Positions 54,864 to 64,000 of a DNA stretch of 64,000 nt are shown here, in pieces. This stretch comes from Prosopocoilus inquinatus (Eukaryota > Arthropoda > Insecta > Coleoptera > Lucanidae): positions 8,184,001 through 8,248,000 of the forward strand of contig CM069871.1 in NCBI GenBank assembly GCA_036172665.1. The letters run 5' to 3'. Each line of letters starts with the position of its first letter. Position 1 is the first letter of the stretch. The translations under genes were made by a program, and so were the position numbers. The notes under the pieces were generated by a model. The model was not told where the DNA came from. It ran no database searches and was given only the letters and a program-made list of their open reading frames with translations.

Positions 54864-55612
54864 AACCTTAAGATCCACAAGGCCCAACTGGTAAATGGAT
54901 TTTGAATGAGGGCTTCTTGAAATTTCTTTTTTTTCTGTTTTGCGGTGGCTCCTTCAAGATTCTCTTTGGAAAAAAAATCATTTTAGTAGAAGCCATATGT
55001 CCCAGAAGATAGGATTCGACACTTTTAGAAAAGGATTTTTAAAACTCCAGTTTCCTTGCAGTGGCCACTTCAAACTCTCTTTTCTTTTCTCAGAATTAAG
55101 GAAAATCGCCCTCTCAAAAGATCTGGAATTTCTATAGGATCCCAGTTTAGTGGACGAGCTCTTAAGAAGATCTTCTTGAAAGTTTAACGTCTTTAATATT
55201 GATAGGGAAGTAGAGTAAGAAGGATCACTTCTTTAAGTTGCGTCTCTCAATGACCTGGAAATTCTCAAGAATCTCGATTTGTTTAAGGTTTTTAGGGATC
55301 TCTGTGTACATTCTGACCTTTTGAAAAAAAAAGAATTTCTGATGTCGTTAAGATATTCGTTAAGATATTCTGTGAAAGTTAGAGAGTAGAGAAGATCGCT
55401 TCTTGTCTTTTAGAGATCTGAAACTACTCAAGGATCCCAATTTGGTCATGGTTTTGAGAGATTCCTGTCAATAGTAGAAATAAAGAGTCAAAAAAATTTA
55501 CATGTTTTTGAAGAAATGGAAACAAAGAGTCAGAGAATTTTACAAGGATTACTAATTGCACAGGTTGACGGAACATTAAACGAACACAACTAGCTTCGAA
55601 CGTGTCGCGATC
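54499..55612. repeat. Segmental duplication, copy 1
   Basis: Matches 61705-62606 and 62892-63035 in the same orientation ('gaagaaatccttaaggattg', 'atcccagtttagtggacgag', 'gcttcttgtcttttagagat'). Internal sub-repeats ('aggattccatgcttttagg' and similar) show that the segment itself is made of older tandem units. A (tc)n tract is at 54829-54860. Related, more diverged sequence continues at 56440-57420. Confidence 0.85.
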
Positions 55613-56165
55613 GATAATGATGACTACTCATACCATACGTTCCAGATTGATCAAGAGGAAGATAAAACGTGATAATGACTTCCTGGATTGAAACCTACGG
55701 CAACCTCAAAGCTTAACTCCAACATAAGCAGATCACTGCGCATACCATACAACAGGAAGTTGCAACGTGATAATGACTTTCTGGATTCAAAAGGTCACTA
55801 CAAGGGCATTTGAAATTATTGTTTGGATGGTGGAATCCATGTAATCCTCGTGAATGTAAAATGGTTAAGGAATATATAAAGGATGTTCAAATTAGATAAG
55901 AGAGCTTGTCTCTAAACTCTCTAAACACATCAAAAACGATGGAATTTGTCCTGTTTCTCTTTGTTTGTTGGCGGTTTTCGTTTTGTAAAATCTAGCTTCA
56001 AGTGGTGAGCCCCTTTTCTTCCTGCACCCCCTCACCGCTTCATGTGTAAGTTATTTGGGCCAATTTAACAACTGTTGCACTCACAAATTGAAACATTTAG
56101 ATAAAAGGGTGCAATCGATTTAGGATTTTTGTATTCTTGATCTACATTTTTATTAGCTGGTGGTC

Positions 56166-56370
56166 CTGTACCAAGAAGCTCGAGGAAGAAAAGAAGAATG
56201 TTATTCATTGACTCGAGAAACTTCAATCTGCCTACTCTTCCTTCGTCGGAACAAGCTTCAATCTGCCTGTACCATGAAGCTCGAGGAAGAAAAGAAGAAT
56301 GTTATTCATTGACCCGAGAAACTTCAATCTACCTACTCTTCCTCCGTCGGAGGAAGCTTCAATCGGCCTA
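56166..56370. repeat. Tandem duplication, 101-bp period
   Basis: Two adjacent copies start at 56166 and 56267, sharing 'gaagctcgaggaagaaaaga', 'atgttattcattgac' and 'cgagaaacttcaatct'. Confidence 0.85.
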
Positions 56371-56439
56371 CTGAATACTGTTTTTGCGTTTTTTTTTAAT
56401 GAGAGCTTTTCGAAATTCCCTTTTTTGTAGTGGTGGCTC

Positions 56440-57430
56440 ATATAGTATTCTCGTTTTTTTTTCTCTTAGAGTTAGGGAATATTGCCTTCGTAAAGGCAAA
56501 AGGCGTCGAGTTCCTAAAGAATCCCAGTTTAGTAGGCGAGGCGGGTTTTAACAAGAGAACTATTTGAAGGTCTCTGGGAAGGAAAAATCGCCTAGTTTAG
56601 CCGCATCTCTCAAAGACCTGGAGATCCCCAAGGATACCGGATTTTAGGGATTTTTGTGTGCATTCTAACTTTTTGAAAAAAAAAATCTAATATCGTTGGG
56701 ACACTCTGTAAAAAGTTAGAGTGCAGGGAAGATCGCTTCCGTGGAAAACCTTCAACTGTCTCTCGCTCTCTCTCTTTTTAAAGATCTGGAGATACTGACG
56801 GATGTCGATTTGGTTAAAGTTTTTCTTTTTTTTCCGTAAAATTCCGATTCCTTGCGATGGTCTTTGCGATCATCTCCAAAGGCTCTTGACTATAATTTTC
56901 TGAAACTTCTTCCGGAGGATCCGACTGAAAAACGATTACCTGGATGGACTACATTGTCAATTCAGTTCGGACGACCACGTTTTTTGGTTTAATCTATTTT
57001 AAACAAGGTGTTCCTATTAATATGAACGAGCCCATCATTATTTATCAATTTATTTATTTAAGACCTCCTCGAGGATTCCAATTTGGTAAAATTTTGTTTA
57101 CGACTTTCTGTATATTTCCAGCTTCTAAAAATTGTAATGCCTTTAAGACAATAGCTGGAAAGTTAGAATGCAGAAGATCGGAAGGATTCTCTCCGTCTCG
57201 AAGATCTGGAAACCTCCGTTTGCTTAAAGTTTGTTTTAGGAATCTCCGCGAAATTCCAATTTATTTGCAGTGGTCCTTTCAATACCACTGTCCTTGCCTA
57301 GATCGTCTCCAGAGGTTGTTGAAGACCTCGAATTTTCAGAAAACATTAACAAGAATTCCGAATCTATTCCATTCCATTTATTGTCAAAATATTAAAAAGT
57401 GTAAAAGAGATTCTTTTTGTTAGATTTGGG
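56440..57430. repeat. Diverged members of the 54.5-kb repeat family
   Basis: Contains recognisable pieces such as 'aatcccagtttagtaggcga', 'gaagatcgcttc' and 'ctcgaggattccaatttggt'. The 159-aa open frame at 56944-57423 runs through these repeats; I do not recognise it and do not regard it as a gene. Confidence 0.5.
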
Positions 57431-59229
57431 CAAGTTAGTCCAAATTGCTTCGAATAGTAAAAGACTGACCCAATGGAGTTTCTAATAAGGATTGTCTAAA
57501 ATGAAAACCATTTAAGAAGTAAAAGGAAATGGATTGATGATTTAGAGGGGATTTCATATCTGGAGAGATTGTGGGAAAAAGATAGATGTAACAATTGGGA
57601 TAGTAAAGGAACAAATTCTAAAGTGCGTTCACTCTTAGAATGTAGCACAGGTCTTATGGAGAGAGAAAAACCATGAAAGGCAGAAAGAGTAGCACATAGC
57701 CATTCTTCATGCTAAGGTTGGAACGCGCTATTTTGCCTCTTATTTTAAGTTGGAAGAGTTTCTATCCCAATGTTAATTTCCTCCTCGAACAAGAAGTCTT
57801 TAGAGCCATAATTTTCTTACAGTAATTCCTGGAAGTGACTTTTTTCTTGTGATGGATAGAAGACTTGACGTAGCTCCAGTTTCTCTTGGAGGTGAATAGT
57901 ATTTTTGAGTTTTTTTGAATTTGTAACAATCCAAAACGAGCAACCTATATAATACATACATATAAATAAAAAGTGAAAGTAAAAACATCGTCCGTCGTAA
58001 TTAAGCATCGAAAAATAAGGCCATAAATCAGGGCTGAAATTAAACGGAGAGTGGCGAGCGCACTTTTTTTTTTTATTTCGAGTTGACATGTGTAAAGTGT
58101 ATGGGATTCCATATTGAGATGAACGAGTGGCTCAGCAAGGGGCTTAGTGGCGCTGCCCTAATGACAGACCCGTCCGCATATAGCATAGGCGTTCGCCGCC
58201 CCCAGCGCCGGGGAGTCACGCGCCAGCTGCCTGCTCCAGCACTTCATGCCCATCCATTGTTTTATAAATTACTTACCCCCTTCACCTCCTCACAACCACG
58301 CATGTTATTTAGAAATGACTCAGATCTGCAAACGATTTCCTTTTTTGTTTTTCTTTTTTGAATCAACGCTGACTCAACCGAACCGCGCGCCCCTGCAGCA
58401 AGTATTACAATACCCGTGCTGTTTATTTAGGATAATATAAAATGAGTCAGGGCCGGAATCACATATTTTTTTTTTTTTTTGGTGACGCTGCACGTAACCA
58501 AATAACGTGACTTATTGCTTGTTGTATAAACCAAGATTTCGCAATGCAACAACAACGTGCGGTCATGTAAATGTATTTTTAATTTGCGGTTTACAATGCA
58601 CTTTGATGACAAGAGGACGTGATGTAGGTCACCGACTAAAGTGAATTTATTGTAGTACGACACACATGATGCGCATTCAGGTTTCTGAAAATGAATCTAC
58701 TTCCTTTTTTTTACGCGAAAGGAAGCATGCGCATTCATTTTTGAAAAACCTGAACCACAATAATTATTTTAGCTTTAACTCCAGAATTCAAAATTATACC
58801 CCTATGTTCCTATGTATCAAATTTATACACGTACATACTGGTCGTTGTTGTAAAGTGAGAACAAATTATGCATGATAAGGAAGGATAACTCCAAGTTCCA
58901 GGTTCCAAATTTATATACATATATTTTTTTATTGAGGTGCCTATAGCAAGAATGCAAAGTACAATTCAGGGTTTGCCCTCTCAGTCAATCGATGACTGCC
59001 ATCGAAAAATGAAAAACCAGCATTTAGTGAAACATAAAAGCATGACACATTTTGGTTATCGCCGGATGCAGGTGTTCCTGGAAGACATACCTTGTGAATG
59101 ATTGCATTGTATTACAGTCCAGACTTTTGCCCTTGCCTTGTCCTTTTGGCTGCGATGTGTTTAGTCGACAAAATTTATTTTATTTCAGAATCAACGTAAT
59201 CTTAGGATACGTAAGGAAAGTGTCATTAC
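57431..59229. other. No gene seen
   Basis: AT-rich intergenic sequence with a more GC-rich island near 58140-58240. No splice-consistent exon or known element recognised. Confidence 0.5.
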
Positions 59230-59470
59230 AAATTGCTGGTTATTCACCTGATTCATCTTCTAATCACTTCTTTGTGTTCCCAAATGCCAAACAAAAAATG
59301 CGTGGATGGCGATTTCCTCAGTCACCTCAAGAAGCTGTTCATAAACCTAAATCTAGTTGTCTAGAGATGATACCCTCCTGTAGGTTGGAAAAAAATGTTT
59401 CTAGAATTGGTTCGAACGCCTGCAAAAATGTACAAACCTTAAAGACGAATGTTTTGAAAAGCAATTGAAC
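59230..59470 (+). pseudogene. Mariner-like transposase fragment
   Basis: Codes in one frame for YSPDSSSNHFFVFPNAKQ followed by MRGWRF. This is close to the third catalytic-Asp region and following block of mariner transposases (YSPDLAPSDYFLFP type, then G.RF). The Asp of YSPD remains. The rest of the transposase and the terminal repeats are not visible, so it is a relic. Confidence 0.6.
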
Positions 59471-59739
59471 GATCTGTACCAGACGAAAATTATGGCCATC
59501 TAAACAAATAGAATAAATTGCGTAAATGGGGGATGTTTGGAGGCAACATAGCCGGAGAAGATTGGAAAAGGGAGAGCCTTTGCATTTTATAAGGCAGAAA
59601 TCGTTTACTAAACAACAATTAAGTGTATTTCGTGGAAGCAAGTAGATTCAAAAAAAAGAGGAAGAAAAATGAACAGCACAGAAGTTGTGGCCGAAGGCAG
59701 TGGGGTCGTTTCGCCGGGGTGCTGCGCCCTTTACCAGTC

Positions 59740-59889
59740 ATCAATACGTTCATAATCCAAAATACTACAGAAGTGATACGAAAAAGAAAAGACTTCGGAC
59801 AACAACCGGAAAATATAATTTTTATTTACTTTGACGTTTCGCAAACTTTTGATAAAGCAAACAATCCTGTTTACGAATCCTCAAGGTAA
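59740..59889 (+). pseudogene. Possible reverse transcriptase scrap
   Basis: Translates to INTFIIQNTTEVIRKRK...IIFIYFDVSQTFDKANNPV, which recalls the 'fvDfskAFDtv' motif and its upstream helix in non-LTR polymerases. Too short and diverged to place in a clade. Confidence 0.3.
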
Positions 59890-61131
59890 ATAAAAATTAT
59901 ATTTTCGTCTTTTCTTTTTCATGTCATATCTCCAATTATCAAGCGAGCAAGAACTTTACGAAAATAGTAATATAAATATAAATGAAGCATTAATTTTGAA
60001 GTGCAAGCCATGCAAATAAATAATAATCTATTGATTAAAATGTTACATAAGAATTTTAAACTTTTACTAAGATGTAAAAAAATAGCTTTTCTTGCCCAAA
60101 CGAGTACGAAACCGATTGTTTCATTGAAGCTTGAAAAAAGGAGAGGATAGGACAGAAGACTCGTTAAGCCACGCCTTCTCTATCATATTTATAATAACAT
60201 AAACGGTTTTATTGTTTACGTGACGAAACTCATCGTAAACTCAATCGTCCTTCTTTTCTTTTCATTTTTAAAACATCTAAAGATACGTCTATGCGAACAA
60301 GATAATATTTGTTTTCTTGGTTTTCTTTAGTTTAGAAAGAAAATGCTCGGATTGTTTGATTGTTGAAGAAATCGATTGTCTTTTATTTGTTTTCTTTTCC
60401 GTGACTTCTTTTTAACCAGCAAGAAATCACAAAACAAGTATCTATCGTGATTCATTGGCCGTGTCCTTCACTCACTGACTATAAATAGCTATAAATTTCT
60501 GATAGGATTGCACCCCTTGCTCCCCCGCTTGCTACGACACGGGCCGAAGAAGCTTTAGAAGAAAAAAATAATCACAAAATTGGAAGGCAATTAAAAAAGA
60601 AAAAGAAATAGGAACGCTCGAATAAAGTAATGGCGTTTTCAATTCGTTACTTCAAAGATATACTCTAAGAGTGTCTCCATCCTTTGACGTATCTCCTAAG
60701 AGTATCTCCATCCTTTGATAATGAGAAATTCGACTCGTCCGCGGAACACAGTCAACGATCAAAGCATGGCGAGGATTAATTCGGCAGAAACTGGGTCCAA
60801 AAGTGGACCTCCATGACCGTTCGTAGCCTCAGCTTAAAATATTCTTCCCATCGAAAGTAACTCCGATTATAAACAGCCTCATCGCACAAAAATAATTCCC
60901 CCCGTAAAATGAAAAAGGGAATGTAATGGAAGAGAAAGAGAGAGTGAGAGGGGGGAGGGGGGGAAGATAAAGTCAAATAGCGATGTTAATTACCGGTTAA
61001 ACATACCTGTTTGGAAATTAAACAGTTCGTTGGATTGAGATGCAATTTAGCATTTCAAAAGACACGCCGAGTCAGTTTACAGATTTAATTAAGAGGCTCG
61101 GTGCTAGAAGTAGTTAAGTAAACCACTAATA
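59890..61131. other. No gene seen
   Basis: AT-rich intergenic stretch with a small duplication at about 60669-60718 ('gagtgtctccatcctttga' type). No element or exon recognised. Confidence 0.5.
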
Positions 61132-61366
61132 GCCGTTTGCACCACGTCTAGTTAAAAATTAAACCAGGTTTAACAGTAAACCCAGTTTGCACCGCGGCTT
61201 AAACCGTAGTTAAAAACTCGCTAAACCAACTCAATTTAATCCGCCGCCCGTGATTGTTTAATGTTGAGTTGGTTTAGCGAGTTTTTAACTACGGTTTAAG
61301 CCGCGGTGCAAACTGGGTTTACTGTTAAACCTGGTTTAATTTTTAACTAGACATGGTGCAAACGGC
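61132..61366. mobile_element. Palindromic MITE, ~100-bp arms
   Basis: Ends 'gccgtttgcaccacgtctag' and near-inverse. The arms are nearly perfect inverted copies ('gtttgcaccgcggcttaaac' and inverse) around a centre with 'ccgccgcccgtgattg'. Total 235 bp. The target duplication is not clear. No ORF. Confidence 0.85.
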
Positions 61367-61490
61367 CATAAGTATAACGTCGTATGTTTTCAAACTATTG
61401 TGAATTAAATGCTTGCAACTTCTTGTTGTTTATCTGAGTTTACCAGACGAGAGTGCATGTAAATTAATGAATGTACTTCAGTTGAATCTT

Positions 61491-61704
61491 GCAATCACTA
61501 ATTGCACAGGTTCATGGAACATAAACTAACACAGCTTGCTTCGAACGTGTCGCTATCGATAATGGCGAAATGGTGACGTACCAGAGCGCACTTATGGAAT
61601 AAATAAAACACTATGTATCCAGATGCGTTGATGTGAATAATCGAAACTAATCATTAAAATTAATATATAAGTAACAGCAAACTCATTTTAATAATAAAAG
61701 ATTA
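61491..61704. repeat. Dispersed ~210-bp repeat
   Basis: Direct copy of 62955-63168 ('gcttcgaacgtgtcgct', 'accagagcgcacttatgg', 'gcgttgatgtgaataatcga'). The two copies bracket the second segmental duplication, so the whole block 61491-63168 has long-terminal-like direct flanks. Confidence 0.75.
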
Positions 61705-62606
61705 TTTTTGAAAATAAGATCATTTTCAGTAGAAACCCTTCCTTAAAAATCTCGAATTTCCAGAAAAGACAGGATTCCATACTTTTAGGGGAGGATTTTT
61801 GGAACCCCGGTTTCCTTGCATTGGCTACTTCACGACTCTCTTTACATTTCTCGAAGTTACGGAAGATCACCTTCGCAAGCTTTAAGACCTTGAGTTTCCA
61901 GAAGAAATCCTTAAGGATTGCATGCTTTTAGGAAAGGATTTTTGCCAAATACCAAATTCCTTGCAGTGGTGGCCACTTCAAGACTCTCTTTTTATTTCTC
62001 AGAGTTAAGGAAGATCGCCTACAGAGGAAGTCCTCTACCATGTCTCTCTCTCTCTCTCTCTCAAAAACCTTAAGATCCACAAGGCCCAACTGGTAAATGG
62101 ATTTTTAATGAGGGCTTCTTGAAATTCCATTTTTTTTTTTGTAAGATTCCATACTTTTAAAAAAGGATTTTTAAAACCCCAGTTTCCTTACAGTGGCCAC
62201 TTCAATACTCTCTTTGCTTTTCTCAAAATTAAGAAAAATCGCCCTCTCAAAAGATCTGGAATTTCTATAGGATCCCAGTTTAGTGGACGAGCTCTTAATA
62301 AGAACTTCTTGAAAGTTTAACGTCTTTAAGATTGATAGGGAGGTAGAGTAAGAAAGATCGCTTCTTTAAGCTGCGTCTCTTAATCACCTGGAAATTCTCA
62401 AGAAACTTGGTTTGGTTAAGGTTTCTAGGGATTTCTGTGTACATTCTGACTTTTTGAAAAAAAAAGAAAGATTCTGATGTCGTTAAGATACTCTGTGAAA
62501 GTTAGAGTGTAGAGAAGATCGCTTCTTGTCTTTTAGAGATCTGAAACTACTCAAGGATCCCAATTTGGTCATAATTTTGAGAGATTCCTGTTAATAGTAG
62601 AAATAA
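61705..62606. repeat. Segmental duplication, copy 2
   Basis: Same orientation as 54499-55494, with small deletions (for example around 62130) and a shorter (tc)n tract. Interrupted at 62609 by a SINE, after which the match continues at 62892. Confidence 0.85.
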
Positions 62607-62608
62607 AT

Positions 62609-62897
62609 TAACGCCTGAACGGTCCAGTGGTAAGGGACCGGCCTTGCAATCGTAAGGTCGTGGGTCGCATCCGCTCGAGATAATTCTCGAGGGTTGTTAC
62701 TCACTTCAGGTACCCTTTAGTGTTGGGGAGAAAATTCGACACTACTTCCCCTTCAACGGCGAGGAGGTTTGGAAGTAACAAAGCCATGGAACACTTTACA
62801 CACACAAAAATACACTCCCCTGCTCCTGAGGTCCTGACAAGTCTATGACTTAGGACCCCGTTGGGCATTGGGCAAAACACCACAGATAAAAAAAAAA
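62609..62897 (+). mobile_element. tRNA-derived SINE
   Basis: The head resembles a tRNA gene: an A-box-like 'agtggtaagggaccgg' (62626-62641) and a B-box-like 'gggtcgcatcc' (62662-62672), spaced as in tRNA genes. A body follows, and an A-rich tail ('ataaaaaaaaaa'). The insertion is clean: the flanking duplication lacks it in copy 1 (55487). Confidence 0.75.
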
Positions 62898-62954
62898 GTC
62901 AAGAAATTTTACGTGTTTTTGAAGAAATGAAAACAGAGAGTCAGAGAATTTTAC

Positions 62955-63168
62955 AAGGATCGCTAATTGCACAGGTTCACGGAACATTAAACGAACAGAA
63001 CTTGCTTCGAACGTGTCGCTGTCGATAATGGTGAAATGCTGTCGTACCAGAGCGCATTTATGGAATAAATAAAACACTATGTATTGAAATGCGTTGATGT
63101 GAATAATCGAAACTAATCATTAAAATTAATATGTAAGTGGCAGGACACTCATTTTAATAATAAAAACG
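62955..63168. repeat. Dispersed ~210-bp repeat, second copy
   Basis: Direct copy of 61491-61704, ending 'cactcattttaataataaaa'. Its first part also matches 55545-55612. Confidence 0.75.
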
Positions 63169-64000
63169 AATACTGTGAAACACACACGCGGTGATTTATT
63201 GGGGGGGTTTATCGGGTCATGAACGTTGCCGGTTGAGGGCGCAGGGGGTGTTTTTTTTTCTCCGACTCGTTCCGTGCATATTCGCTCCAGTAATTTTCCC
63301 TTTTTTTTTCGTTTTAAAAACTAAATCGGTGTAATTTAGAGTGAAAAATGCCGGGGCCGTCGAACGCAAGTGTTATATTTTTATTTATCGCGCCCATAGT
63401 TTTAATTTATCGCCGGCTAGAGCGCAAGAATCGTGCTCGTTTATCAGGGCGCTATCGAACGTGCAGATTCTTCTACGGAAACTCGCATCCTGTTGGAATT
63501 ACCCGACAAATAATAACTTAAAGTTAAAGCGTTATTATTTTTTTTTTATATTATTTGGTTTTCACATAAGTACATCAGTGCTAAATAAAAATTATTGTAA
63601 TTTGAAGTAAGTTTAAGTGCATTTTACGTGAGTTAAAATGAAATGAAAGATTTGCTAGATATACAAGTGTCGTCAAAGAATTTATAAATATATATTACAT
63701 ACATAGGTGGGTTATATGCCTGGAAAGTCCTCTGGTTACGAAACTTCAATATTGAATTCTGAGCAGCAGCAGGAATTCAATATACAAGTGGAAATGTGGA
63801 AATAATATGACAAAACCACTCCGAGAAACCAATTGAATAAACATACGCAGTTTATCTACGCATTAAGGATAATAATGTATCTGGAGAAGTCGGCTTAAAA
63901 TCAAGAAATTCTGCTGGGGATAGATTTCAGCGTCGATCGAAACACACGAACGTCATAGATCCTTTCGGAATGCGAGTGCGAACTAGCGCGAGATAGTCTA
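63169..64000. other. No gene seen
   Basis: Window end, AT-rich. The open frame at 63341-63610 is not like any family I know and has no exon signals. Confidence 0.5.

Noticed and set aside
56944..57423. 159-codon plus-strand open frame
   Set aside because: It lies within the diverged 54.5-kb repeat family and shows no protein motif.
58140..58240. GC-rich island resembling a tRNA or SINE head
   Set aside because: No B box at proper distance and no cloverleaf could be drawn.
62626..62672. A tRNA gene
   Set aside because: Boxes are present, but the anticodon arm does not fold properly and a body and A-tail follow, so it is a SINE.

Overview
This is a eukaryotic, AT-rich, intron- and repeat-dense window, almost certainly from an insect. 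A beetle is my best guess, but the sequence does not prove the order. The recognisable host genes are three clip-domain serine proteases (CLIPB / easter / prophenoloxidase-activating type), all on the minus strand. Most of the remaining sequence is transposons, decayed retroelements, satellites and palindromes.

Host genes. Gene A is complement(join(2782..3191,3245..3447,4860..5026,8041..8333,11385..11439)), 375 aa. Gene B is complement(join(14502..14920,14995..15185,20088..20254,20813..21084,21267..21327)), 369 aa. Gene C is complement(join(28167..28513,28585..28668,28953..29140,34401..34695,34777..34991,35041..35119)), about 402 aa. I built the exon models by hand from GT/AG sites, matching phases and protein alignment between the three. 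Each has a signal peptide exon, a six-Cys clip domain, an activation site (K|ILGG or R|IFGG) and an S1A protease domain with the His/Asp/Ser triad. Such proteases work as secreted zymogens in haemolymph cascades (melanization, Toll activation). C has a normal trypsin-like pocket (Asp189, Gly226). A and B share the same altered pocket (Ser189, Val226) and changes just after the catalytic Ser, so they are a recently duplicated, functionally divergent pair. A copy of gene A's own 3' end lies inside its intron 2, a scar of local duplication.

Mobile DNA. Introns of A and B each carry one copy of a hAT-type MITE with 8-bp target duplications. Intron 3 of A carries a Foldback-like element with 9-bp duplications, and a second full copy lies at 47208..48008. 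A small repeat family carries a type I hammerhead ribozyme. It has a complete 172-bp copy with a 12-bp target duplication at 50902..51073, a copy in gene B's intron 3 (17736..17798) and a chimeric copy in gene C's intron 3 (30458..30498, minus). A 72-bp relative at 9409..9480 shares its terminus and has its own 12-bp duplication. This compact ribozyme-bearing family is the most interesting system in the window. Region 48019..53235 is a nest: a decayed Ty3/gypsy pol is interrupted by a palindromic MITE, by a CR1/Jockey-like non-LTR element (itself hit by the hammerhead element), and by a second palindromic element with a hammerhead-like motif.

Satellites and arrays. There is a 164-bp satellite (about 38.0-38.9 kb), a 293-bp satellite in four units (40.59-41.76 kb), a degenerate array recalling the C-terminal 'LGHVxRM' part of RTE-like retrotransposons (43.9-46.2 kb) with two near-perfect palindromes, a 1.9-kb inverted repeat (12.28-14.17 kb), T-rich tandem repeats (22.7-23.9 kb) and a ~1-kb segmental duplication (54.5-55.6 and 61.7-63.0 kb), one copy of which holds a tRNA-derived SINE. 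No bacterial features, CRISPR arrays or intact tRNA/rRNA genes were seen.
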